Source of the DNA: Platerodrilus igneus
Lineage: Eukaryota; Arthropoda; Insecta; Coleoptera; Lycidae
Assembly (NCBI GenBank): GCA_036346225.1
Contig: JARFIW010001739.1
Coordinates: forward strand, 11,883,001 to 11,947,000
Direction: 5' to 3'
DNA: 64,000 nucleotides
The notes under the pieces were generated by a model. The model made no database searches and was not told the origin of the DNA. It saw only the letters and a list, made by a program, of their open reading frames with translations. How positions within the stretch are numbered: the stretch's first letter is position 1; each line of letters opens with the position of its first letter. Positions 55,053 to 64,000 of this stretch are shown here, in pieces. The translations under genes were made by a program, and so were the position numbers.

Positions 55053-56786
55053 AGGTCTATTAAGCTGTCTGAGCCAAATCATCAGAATACATCAAAATAT
55101 ACATAGGAATTATTTGCTAATTATTTGCTTTTTCTTGCTGATCAAACCAATTTTTTTGCTATATCTGTAAAAAAGGTACAAGTGCCTGGATAGCTTAAAA
55201 TAAGCTATCTAGCCAACTAAAAAAAATACCTACACAAAATAAAATAAAAAAATTAACAATATATATATTATTTGCTATTTTTTGCAACCATTCGCAAAAG
55301 AAAAAAATCAAATTTTCAAATAATAAAATAAATATCAATATCTACAAGAGTAAAGTACATTAAAGAAATTAATTGCTGGCATGACTAAAGAATACCCACG
55401 TTTTATGAATTATTTACTCTTAAAATATGCAACTCCCAAATTATCAGAACACATAAAAATATATATAGGAATTATTTGCTTATTATTTGCTTTTTTTTGC
55501 TGATCAAACCAATTTTTTTGCTATATCTGTGAAAAAGTTACAAGTGGCTAGATAGCTTAATATAAGCTATCTAGCCAACTAAAAAAAATACCTACACAAA
55601 ATAAAATAAAAAAATTAGCAATATATAAATTATTTGCTATTTTTTGCTCCTTTTGCAACAAAAAAAATCAAATTTTTAAATAATAAAATAAATATCAATA
55701 TCTACAAGAGTAAAGTACAATAAAGAAATTAATTGCTGGCACAACTATAGCATTTATATTGTTTATGAAATATTTGCTCTTTAGATATGCAGCTCTCGAA
55801 TTTTTTGCTCGCCAAATTAGATGTTTAAACGATAATAATAATATACGTTGGCCTGAGACTACAAGAGTAAAGTGCTTTTAAAAAATTAATTGCTTCTATC
55901 ATAATTTCATAATCATGTAGCTTGTTTTATTTGCTCTTAAATTATGTAAATCTTGAATTTTTGCTCACGAAATTAATATAAAAAACGACAAAAGGCCATT
56001 ATTATCGTTTGAACATTTAATTTCGCGAGCAAAAATTTCGGGAGTTGCATATTTTAAGAGTAAATAATTCATAAAGCGTAGGTATCCTTTAGTCATGCCT
56101 GCAATTAATTTCTTTAATGTGCTTTACTCTTGTAGATATTGATATTTATTTTATTATTTAAAAATTTGATAGTTTTTTCTTTTGCAAAAGGAGCAAAAAA
56201 TAGCAAATAATTTATATATTGTTAATTTTTTTATTTTATTTTGTGTAGGTATTTTTTTTTAGTTTTTTAGCTTAATATAAGCTATCTAGCCACTTGTAAC
56301 TTTTTCACAGATATAGCAAAAAAATTGGTTTTATCAGCAAAAAAAAGCAAATAATTAGCAAATAATTTTTATATATATTTTTATGTGTTCTGATAATTTG
56401 TGAGTTGCATAAATTAAGAGTAAATAATTTATATAGCGTAGGTATTCTTTAGTCATGCCAGCAATTAATTTCTTTAATGTATTTTACTCTTGTAGATATT
56501 GATATTTATTTTATTATTTGAAAATTTGATTTTTTTTCTTTTGCAAATGGTAGCAAAAAATAGCAATTAATTTATATATTGTTAATTTTTTTATCTTATT
56601 TGGCGTTGGTATTTTTTTTAGTTGGCTAGATAGCTTAATATTAAGCTATCTAGCCACTTGTAACTTTTTTACAGATATAGCAAAAAAATTGGTTTGATCA
56701 GCAACAAAAAGCTAATAATTAGCAAATAATTCCTATATATATTTTGATGTATTCTGATAATTTGGCTCAGACAGCTTAATAGACCT
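55053..56786. mobile_element. Foldback-type palindromic element with modular arms, 9-bp TSD
   Basis: The 1734-bp element is almost entirely an inverted repeat. Left end AGGTCTATTAAGCTGTCTGA matches the reverse complement of the right end. Each arm (about 55053-55857 and 55979-56786) contains two tandem modules of roughly 350 bp plus a partial one, with recurring words ATTAATTGCTGGC, TTTTTTGCTATATCTGT and ACAAGAGTAAAGTA. AAATTTATT flanks both sides (55044-55052, 56787-56795). Drosophila FB elements have the same architecture and a 9-bp TSD. No protein is encoded. Confidence 0.92.
56624..56655. repeat. Perfect 32-bp palindrome in the foldback arm
   Basis: The sequence GGCTAGATAGCTTAAT is followed at once by its own reverse complement. 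Imperfect versions lie in the other modules near 55175-55205, 55547-55578 and 56264-56293, one per module. Confidence 0.9.
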
Positions 56787-56795
56787 AAATTTATT

Positions 56796-57229
56796 GCCAA
56801 TATACCGTTATGAAAAACTTTTAATGTAAAAATGCAACACAAATTTTGTATCTTCTAATTTAATTATAAGTACGACGGATTGATGGGCATGGATTTTTTA
56901 AGAGGACTAGGAACATAAAAAAAAAACCTGAATAAATACCAATTAAATTCCAGAATAATAATATTAAAACCGACCCTAAATACATCGTCGAACCTAGGAC
57001 AGAAAAACAAGTAAACGTGTTAGGAAATTCGAAAAGTGATGTGGGAGTAATAAATCACATGCCATTCCAACATGAAGTTGAAGCACCCACCGCAATAATA
57101 CATATAAAAAGTAATTCCGCCACTACGATAACTTAAGCGCCAACGACTACCGCATAGAAGTAACATTAACAACACCACCAGAAGTGGAAGAATGAAATTT
57201 TAGTCAGATAGAAATCAAACAAGGCTCAC
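56796..57229 (+). pseudogene. pol: Protease end and RT entry of the second 17.6-like element
   Basis: 56796 onward resumes the protease (ANIPLYRYEKLL, with a stop, then LMGMDFLRGLGT), giving the C-terminal hydrophobic helix. The rest to 57229 is weakly conserved linker with many stops. Confidence 0.65.
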
Positions 57230-58577
57230 TAAACGCGAAGTACAACAACTTTGAAAATTATTCTAACCTCAAAGATTATGACAAAATACTAAGAGAAAAT
57301 CTAATTAAAATTTGTTTCAATATTAATATTAATGCGGAAGAAGAGAAAGCAATACAAGATTTATGTTTTGAATACAGGGATATATGTTCCACTGAAAAGA
57401 AATACCCTTGACTGACTTTCGCTAACTCAATCAAACACAATATTCAATAAACTGATGAAAATCCCATTTTTACCATAGCATATCGACTACCACAAGCCAG
57501 CCAAGTAGCAGACTACTAAATAAACCAAGACATCAATCAATATTCAAATTCACGCTGGAGCAGTCCTAAACTAAGTGTACCCACAAAATTAGACGACTCA
57601 AGGAAACGAAAATACCGAATGATTATCGCCTACATGAAACTAAACGAAAAGATTGTAGACGATAAGCACCCATTACCAAACATCACGGAAGTATTGGAGG
57701 AGCTAAGAAAATGCCAATGTTTTTCGATGTTAGACCTCGCATCAGGTTATCATCAGGTGGGAATGAATGGGAAAGACATGACCAAAACAGCTTTCAATTG
57801 GCACTATAAATACAAACGAATGCCGTTTGGCTTATAAAACGCACCCGCTACATTTCAGAGGGTATGGTGGATAATATTTTGAGAGGAGTGCACAACGAGA
57901 AATGCCTGATATATCTCGATGATATACTTGTATACTCAGCAGCACTTAAAGAACACACAGAAAAACTAAAAGAAGTTTTTGAACGTTTAAAAAATCTTAG
58001 TTTAAAGTAATGCTAGATAACAGCAAATTTTTTCAAAAGAAAGCAGCATTCCTGGGACACACAAGGTGTAATGCCAAACCCAGATAAAACAGATGCCGTA
58101 CTAAATTACCCTTTATAAAAGACAAACAAATAAATAAAGGGCGTTTTAGGACTTAGTGGATCTTATAGAAAATTTATTAAGGGTCGTGCGCAGATAACTA
58201 AACCCCTAATAAATTGTTTAAAGAACTATGTAATAAAATCAAAGATAACCAGGAAAATATTAATGCAGTGAAAAAAATCAAGTGCATTCTTACGAATCAC
58301 CTTTTCTTGGATTACCCTAACTGTCCGAAGTCCTTTATATTAACAACAGACACATCTAATGCAGCCGAAGGTGTGTGCGGTATTGAGCCCAGGTAAGGCA
58401 GGTAGCGACAAAACAATTAGTTACGCATTACGAACATTAAATGAGACAGAAAAAATATAGCACACTAATGAAAAAGAATTATTAGTCATAGTTTGAACAA
58501 CAAAATACTTTAGACCGTACTTTTATGGAAAAAATTTTATATATACACAATACGTAGACCCTTAGTGTTACTATGTA
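57230..58577 (+). pseudogene. pol: Reverse transcriptase and start of RNase H, second 17.6-like element
   Basis: Recognisable blocks: FEYRDICSTEKKYP near 57370, YRMIIAYMKLNEKIVDDKHP (57616 on), SMLDLASGYHQVGMNGKDMT with the first catalytic Asp, YKRMPFGL, and the catalytic YLDD at 57912-57923 (IYLDDILVYSAA). RNase H starts at FILTTDTSNAAEG (58330) and has ALRTLNETEK and NEKELLVIV, ending at LLCYVN where the LINE was inserted (58577). Stops occur at 57837 and elsewhere. Confidence 0.85.
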
Positions 58578-58739
58578 AATTAAAGTAACTTAACCTAAAT
58601 TGCACGGCGTACATAAATTGTTATTAAAGACGATGGCATCCTCTGTGGTAAACAATTTCAAAGTTAAAATAGTCCCCCATCGGATCTCCGAGAAAGAACT
58701 AATTCGGGGGATGTGATCCGAAAGTATAAAAAGAAAGTC

Positions 58740-59530
58740 GTGAACATTCTGCGAGTCGGAGTGTGAAATATCGTAAGTATCTATGAAGCAAGTAAGTAAG
58801 CTAGAAAACTTGAAAATCGAAATGGATAAGTTAGCACTAGACATAGTAAGGATCAGCGAAGTTCGTTGGCCAGAGACAGGTGATCCTTAAAGTGGAGATC
58901 TTAGGGTATTGCATACAGGATCAGAAGAAGGAAATTCGGGTGTGTAAAACATAGGACAACGTGTAGAAAAATACTTACAAAAGAACGAAAAAGTACTCAT
59001 GGTTAGATTAGAATCTAAACCAGTAAACACAGTAATAATACATACATACCCACCTCTAGCTACAGTGAGGAAAAGGTAGAGGCGATCTACAAAGATACGG
59101 AAGACATACTAAGATACGTAAAAAGACATGAAAATTTAATAATTACGGGAGATTTTGATGCAGTGGTAGGGAAGGGTAGGGAAAGAGCGGTAGTAGGTTT
59201 ATTTGGTTTAGGCACGAGAAATGACAGGGGAAATAGGCTAGTAGAATTATGCGACAACAACAATTTACCCATCACAAACATATTATTTCAACATCATACC
59301 AGAAGAGAATACACGTGGAAGATGCCAGGAGATATAGGAGGATATCAAATAGATTAAATTCTTGTTCAAAAACGGTTTAGAAATCAAGCAAAAACCTATA
59401 GAAGCTACCTAGAAGCAGATATAAATACTAACCACAACATCGTAGTTATACAGGTCGCTCTTAAATTTAAAAATCTGAAAAAGAGGAACGGAAAAAGACA
59501 CTTTGACTTCGAGAAACTAAAAGATAGAGA
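58740..59530 (+). pseudogene. LINE AP-type endonuclease
   Basis: The domain nicks the target. It shows VNILRVGV, NLKIEMDKLALDIVRISEVR with the Glu-containing motif, and the best-kept block at 59163-59357: LFGLGTRNDRGNRLVELCDN, YTWKMPGDIGGYQID. The final SDH-type motif reads TNHNIVV. At least six stops interrupt it. Confidence 0.8.
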
Positions 59531-59589
59531 TACCCACGAAAGATTTAAAAAAAGTCAAAAGAATTACTGAAAGATATTAGGAAAATTTC

Positions 59590-60180
59590 TTATATTAAAG
59601 AAGTAGAAACAGAATGGAATAACATTAAATCCAGGTAACAACATGGCGGCCAGAAATATTCTGGGGTATATACAAAAAAAAACTAAGAAACCATAGATAA
59701 CAAAGGATATCCTAAATCTAATAGAAGATAGAAATACAAAAATAGATCAAATGAAACAAAAAACAGAGATACAAAGTCATAAAGTGGGAAATTATTCGCA
59801 AATGCAAAAAGCTAACGAACAATGGATTAATGAAAAGTGCAAAAAGGTACAAACTAAGATGGAAGTAGGAAAGACGGATGAAGCATACAAACTAATTAGA
59901 ATGAATTTTAGGGACGTAAAAGAGTATAGCAAAAATATAAAGAACGCGAGAGGATATGTCATTATAGAAAATGTAGAGAAAGTGGATAGATGGCAAGAAT
60001 TTATATGCGGGAGAGGAACTATCGGCATTAGAACAAGAATGGAAATTGAAAGGGATGACTTGGAATATCCTATACCTACAGAAGAGTTTGAATTAGCATT
60101 AAAGAATCTGAAAAATGGTAAGGCACCGAGTACAGATAAGGCGCAAGCAGAAACTCTAAAATCTGCTGGACAAGAGTAAC
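59590..60180 (+). pseudogene. LINE linker between endonuclease and RT
   Basis: The 142-residue frame 59751-60179 is Lys/Glu-rich, with QWINEKCKKVQTKMEVGKTD and, at its end, FELALKNLKNGKAPSTDKAQ, the N-K-A-P-G/S motif that precedes RT in this clade. Confidence 0.75.
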
Positions 60181-60199
60181 GGAAGTTCTCTTCCAACTT

Positions 60200-61433
60200 G
60201 TAAGCTATATGTATGAGATAGGCGAGGTATCCAAGGATGTCAACCGAAACATCATACTCACTATACCAAAAAAGAGAGGCTCGGATAAATGTGAATATTT
60301 TAGAACAATAAATTTCACAGCACTTGTGTCAAAAATATTAACTAGAATTATACAAAGACGAATGGAAAATCGAGCTGAAGAAGTACTAGGAAAAGTGTAA
60401 TTTGAATTTAGGCGAAACAGGGGAACACATGAGGCTATTTTAGCTCTGAAGGTGATAATAGAGAAAACAATAGAAGAAGCGGAGAGTGTGTATATAGGGT
60501 TTGTAGATCTGGAAAAAGCATTCGACAATGTAAAATGGAAAAAACGTTCGCATTACTCAAAAAGATTGGAATGAGTTTTAGGGATTGCCGAATAGTACAT
60601 AACGTATATTCAGAGCAAACTGCAATAATAAAATTAGAGAAGGATCGTAGAAAAGTAATATTAGGAAGGGGTGAGACAGGGATGTGCCCAATCCCTATTC
60701 GTTTTTAACTTGTACATCGAAGAAGCAATGAATACTGTCAAATGCAGGAAAACGTTTGGAATTATTATGTAGAGACAAAAGATTGATATGCTTAGATTTG
60801 CAGATGGTATAGCGGTATTAGCATCTAGAAAAGAAGAGTTAGAAGCTGCTCTTAATTAAATGGAAACAGTTCTAGCAGAGATATACGATATGAAAATCTA
60901 CAAAAATAAAACTAAAGTACTAATATGCAAAGAAGGGGAAATAAATTATAAACTAGAATACACGTAGGTAATGAGAACTTACAAGACGTTAAAGATTTCT
61001 GCTACTTAGGAAGCTAAATAGCGCAAGATGGGATGAGCGGAATAGATATAAAACAAAGATTACCTGAAGATCGTGCTACATTTAACAAGAAAATACAACT
61101 ACTATGTTCATAAACAACAAACATAGAAACAAGTAAAAGATTGCTTAAAACATATGTGTGGAGCACAGCACTGTACGACTGTGAAACCAGAACAGCAGGA
61201 GATACGAACAGGAAAAAATGTGGTGCTACAGACGTATGATGAAGAAATTATGGACAGACAAAGTTAAAAACAAAGAGGTACTAGAAATGGTAGGGGAAGA
61301 TAGAAGTATGTGGAAAACAGTAAAAAATAAAAGATATAGTTTGAGAGGCCGCATACTAAAGCATGATGGAATAGTGCGGAATATATTAGAAGCAGAGATA
61401 GAAAAAAAGGGAGTAGATGTAGATTTAGGTTAG
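60200..61433 (+). pseudogene. LINE reverse transcriptase and C-terminal region (catalytic motif damaged)
   Basis: The palm starts with TIPKKRGSDKCEYFRTINFT and KILTRIIQRRMENR. YIGFVDLEKAFDNVKW supplies the first catalytic Asp, and GVRQGCAQSLFVFNLYIEEA follows. The catalytic box reads RFADGIAVL (60797-60808), where FADD is expected, so one Asp is replaced by Gly. The C-terminal block 61218-61433 (YRRMMKKLWTDKVKNKEVLE, then ILKHDGIVRNILEAEI) is typical of RTE-like insect elements. Confidence 0.8.
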
Positions 61434-61740
61434 CCTATCGCACACAGATAAGGAAAAATGTAGGCTGTGTGAATTTCAGGGAAATGTGCAGGCTAGCTCA
61501 GAATATGAATCAATGAAGATACGCATTCAACCAATTCGAAGATGGTAAACCTAATGACGAAAAAAATAACTGTAATTAAACCTGATGATTATTATAAGCA
61601 ACTACAGGTATTGGTTTTACAATACTCTAAACTAATGTTAATTGTGCGAAAGAATGTACTGGAAAACTATTAATTTACCAATTGACTAAGTGATGGGGGA
61701 TCCTTGGTAGCCACAGGCTGCTTAACCCTCTTCACATACC

Positions 61741-62041
61741 GTTCATTTACATTTCCAATGCTCCACCCGTAGGTACTACATTGGCCAGGAGGCGAGTTTT
61801 TTGTTGCCTGGAAATTTAGAATTTTGCCGAACCCTTGCCGTTCCAGGCAAGGTAGGGATCTTTAACGTGCGTGACAACACTCGCACACGGGACCTCCATT
61901 TAACCTCTCATCCGAACGAGGGCGTAGTTTTTGTGAAAAATGCTCACCTGCCATTTTTCAAGCGGTCGGCCGTTTCGAGATTTGAACCTAGGACCTTGGA
62001 ATCCGTAGTCTTACGCTTACTACATTGATCCACGGCGACGA
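61741..62041 (-). mobile_element. tRNA-derived SINE, full length, in the LINE 3' UTR
   Basis: It is 301 bp with the same layout as 49660-49961; on the minus strand it starts TCGTCGCCGTGGATCAATGT and carries the B-box-like GGTCCTAGGTTCAAATC. Perfect 15-bp TSDs, CCCTCTTCACATACC, lie at 61726-61740 and 62042-62056. Confidence 0.95.
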
Positions 62042-62056
62042 CCCTCTTCACATACC

Positions 62057-62514
62057 AATGAATCTTGGTAAAATAGGGCATATTATAAGGAAACAACAGA
62101 AGGGGAATCGAACTGTATCTAGGCTGTGGGAATTTTAGGGGACGGTGTAGGCTAGCTCAGAATTGAAATAAGTGAAGGTGTGCGTCCAACCAGTTTCAAG
62201 ACGAAAAACCTACTGACGAAATTGCACTTAAACCTGATGATTATTTTAAACAACTACAGGTGTTGGTTTTGAAATATTTCCAACTAGTGTTGATTGTACG
62301 AAAGGATATATTGGAAAGCTATTAATTCGGCAAATATTCAAGTGTTGGAGGATCTTGGTAGCAGCAGACTGCTTAATTTTCTTCATATACCATTGAATAT
62401 TTATGAAATAAGGTATAAATTTTAAACAATAGAGGGGGAACTGAACTTCATTTAAAAACAAGTTGAAAATGCAAGGCATTGTCGCAACGAACTTCCAAAT
62501 GTAGACTTACTTTA
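62057..62514 (+). repeat. Second copy of the LINE 3' UTR
   Basis: 62100-62400 aligns with 61440-61740: GTAGGCTAGCTCAGAAT, AACCTGATGATTATT..AA.CAACTACAGGT.TTGGTTTT and GGATCTTGGTAGC. The UTR is therefore present twice in tandem, diverged by perhaps 15 percent by eye. Confidence 0.7.
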
Positions 62515-62960
62515 AAACAATTTATGTATCGCACATTAATTTTGGACCTATTTGAAATTTTTGATAAAAATTAATTCCGGCGGGGGGGTCGGGTATCCGT
62601 GGTCAGATTTTGTGGGGCGTACCATATTTCGACTCAGCTATGTTAGGGGAGTCCAAATATGTATCGCACATTAATTTTGGACCTATTTGAAATTTTTGAT
62701 AAAAATTAATTCCGGGGGATCGGGTATCCGTGGTCAGATTTTGTGGGGGTACCATATTTCGACTCAGCTATGTTAGGGGAGTCCAAATATGTATCGCACA
62801 TTAATTTTGGACCTATTTGAAATTTTGATAAAATTAATTCCCGGGGGTCGGGTATCCGTGGTCAGATTTTGTGGGGGTACCATATTTCGACTCAGCTATG
62901 TTAGGGGAGTTCAAATATGTATCGCACATTAATTTTGGACCTATTTGAAATTTTTTTTTT
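62515..62960 (+). repeat. Tandem array, 128-135 bp unit, about 3.3 copies
   Basis: Units start ATGTATCGCACATTAATTTT at 62524, 62659, 62789 and 62917. Each has TTGGACCTATTTGAAATTT, GGGTATCCGTGGTCAGATTT, and CGACTCAGCTATGTTAGGGG. The length varies through G and A runs. The last copy degenerates into a GC-rich hairpin (GGGGGCACGGCGCCCCC at 62977-62993). Confidence 0.92.
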
Positions 62961-63150
62961 CCCGACGGAATATCGCGGGGGCACGGCGCCCCCGTGGCCC
63001 GATTTTAACTGACATCAAAACTTAAGCTCTGGACACCGAGCTGAATCGATTGATGTATCACACATTGATGTCCGACCATTAGAAAGGCCTCGGACAGACG
63101 GACAGACGGACGACAAATCGATTTCATAAACGAACGAAGTTCGTTGAAAA
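62961..63150. repeat. GC-rich hairpin and GGACAGAC short repeat
   Basis: After the hairpin, GGACAGACGGACAGACGGAC (63091-63110) is a short tandem repeat, followed by ACGAACGAAGTTCGTTG, itself a partial palindrome (AACGAAGTTCGTT). Origin unknown. Confidence 0.6.
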
Positions 63151-63614
63151 GAAAGAACAACCGCTATGCTCGAAGACGACAAACATGGAAACAAGGAGAA
63201 AATTGATAAAAGCACAGTATGGTTTATGATATAGGGGCAGAAGGAGAAGCAGTCAGAAAAACGGTTGAAGCCTTTTGGAATGTTGTGCTTCAAATCTATG
63301 AGAATGATAGCATGGACAGACAAAGCTAATAAAAAGGAAGTTATAGAAATAGAAAGGGAATACATATATTTGTGGAAAAAAATAGGAGAAATAGAAGGTC
63401 AGGATACGTTCCAGGGCATTTTTGTAAAATAGTTCAGGATATATTACAAGCAGAGATATGAAAAAGGAGGTAGATGTAGAGTAGACCAACATCAGACTAT
63501 TGCACACAGATACTGAAAGATGCAGACTGTGTAAATTTCAAGGAAATGTGCATGTTAGCACATAATAGGAAACAATGAGAGAACACATCTAACCAGTTCC
63601 AGGATTGAAGGTCT
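63151..63614 (+). pseudogene. Another LINE C-terminal fragment
   Basis: The translation aligns with 61100-61600: ETRRKLIKAQYGL, WTDKANKKEVIEIEREYIY and the 3' sequence TGCAGACTGTGTAAATTTCAAGGAAATG. It joins gypsy RNase H again at 63615. This is the third LINE 3'-end segment in the composite. Confidence 0.7.
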
Positions 63615-63851
63615 AATTATGGTGATGAACCCAAATTGCAGAGATGGAGAATTAGATTGGAGGAATATTATTATGAGATCATATATAAAAAAGGAATGTA
63701 TATCAATCATGCGGACGCATCGAGTCGAATACAATTGAACGCTATAGAGACAGAATCAGTATTAGGGAATGTGGACGAGACAGAAACAGGGGAAGACCAT
63801 GACCACTTGAAAAAATCCGAATTTTACATTCGACTCAGAACGACGAACTAA
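63615..63851 (+). pseudogene. pol: RNase H tail of the second 17.6-like element
   Basis: NYGDEPKLQRWRIRLEEYYY, then EIIYKKGMYINHADASSRIQ, is the last part of gypsy RNase H (normally ...NADALSRI). It continues LLCYVN at 58577. An acidic stretch follows, then linker to the integrase outside the window. Confidence 0.88.
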
Positions 63852-64000
63852 AAACCGCGATTAAAATTCTAAACAATGCCATAGATGTCAAATCATATCA
63901 ATTTATAACTACGCAATTCCTAACTAACCCTGAGGAGGTAAAATACACAAAAATAAACAATAAAAATATATCACATTCAAATAACTAAAGATGACAACGA
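63852..64000 (+). pseudogene. pol: Linker toward integrase (window end)
   Basis: The reading frame after 63851 shifts; about 150 bp are left and no integrase motif is reached. Confidence 0.4.

Larger units (their letters stand above)
58583..61725 (+). mobile_element. RTE-like LINE (5'-truncated UTR, endonuclease, RT)
   Basis: The LINE disrupts gypsy RNase H; AATTA borders the composite on both sides (58578-58582 and 63615-63619). Part of the 5' UTR, an APE endonuclease (from about 58740), reverse transcriptase (about 60200-60900) and a C-terminal segment (61218-61433) are in order, followed by a 3' UTR. It is the same family as the minus-strand copy at 38110-46770. Stops and shifts interrupt every domain. 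Confidence 0.85.
54195..64000 (+). mobile_element. Second 17.6-like gypsy element, split by insertions and running off the window
   Basis: Gag (54380-54800), protease (54865-55052 plus 56796-56910), RT and RNase H (57230-58577) and the RNase H tail (63620-63851) lie in the order and direction expected for one element, and the protein sequence reads through each insertion point. Homology is to the first gypsy element, but this one is older: stops and shifts are frequent. It should continue into integrase beyond 64000. Confidence 0.85.

Overview
This is arthropod nuclear DNA, most likely from an insect: AT-rich, no bacterial gene organisation, and built almost entirely of transposable elements nested in one another. 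I found no rRNA or free-standing tRNA gene, no CRISPR array and no intact host gene. The only probable host coding sequence is one 121-bp internal exon on the minus strand (35953-36073) with consensus splice sites and an Ig-like reading frame. The window may therefore lie in a long intron. Element families are called from recognisable protein motifs, terminal repeats and target-site duplications (TSDs) read by eye; no search was run.

Layout. 1-10400: a Ty3/gypsy element of the 17.6/297 type with a very long LTR (about 3.28 kb). Two nearly identical LTRs lie in tandem, separated only by a leader and a 3' internal end, and the second is followed by leader, gag and protease. 10401-12830: badly decayed BEL/Pao element. 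13200-16540: decayed unknown element(s), including a dispersed repeat and a broken C2H2 zinc-finger gene with a good TATA promoter, interrupted by a second gypsy lineage (16598-21195, pol plus LTRs). 21200-25280: tandem repeats, palindromes and a diverged relative of the long LTR. 25284-29182: hAT element (ZMYM1-like transposase) with TIRs and a perfect 8-bp TSD. 29771-35822: Penelope-like elements, including a GIY-YIG/RT copy joined head-to-head to a truncated inverted copy, with hammerhead-like motifs and (TA)n tracts outside both 3' ends.

38110-46770: an RTE-like LINE on the minus strand carries an almost complete BEL/Pao element (38460-45248, two LTRs, TSD of 5 bp with one mismatch) and a SINE (46124-46385). 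47556-49012 and 52131-53533: two inverted copies of a Tc1/mariner-type (DD41D-like) element. 49417-54186: a large hAT-like element with GGCCC-rich ends and a perfect TSD, itself holding a SINE, a dispersed repeat and the second mariner. 54195-64000: a second 17.6-like gypsy element whose protease is split by a foldback element (55053-56786, 9-bp TSD) and whose RNase H is split by a composite LINE/SINE/satellite insertion (58583-63614).

The genes form no host pathway: each element's enzymes served its own movement, and nearly all are broken by stops and frameshifts. The nearly identical tandem LTRs, the perfect TSDs and the similar mariner copies suggest that some of this activity was recent.
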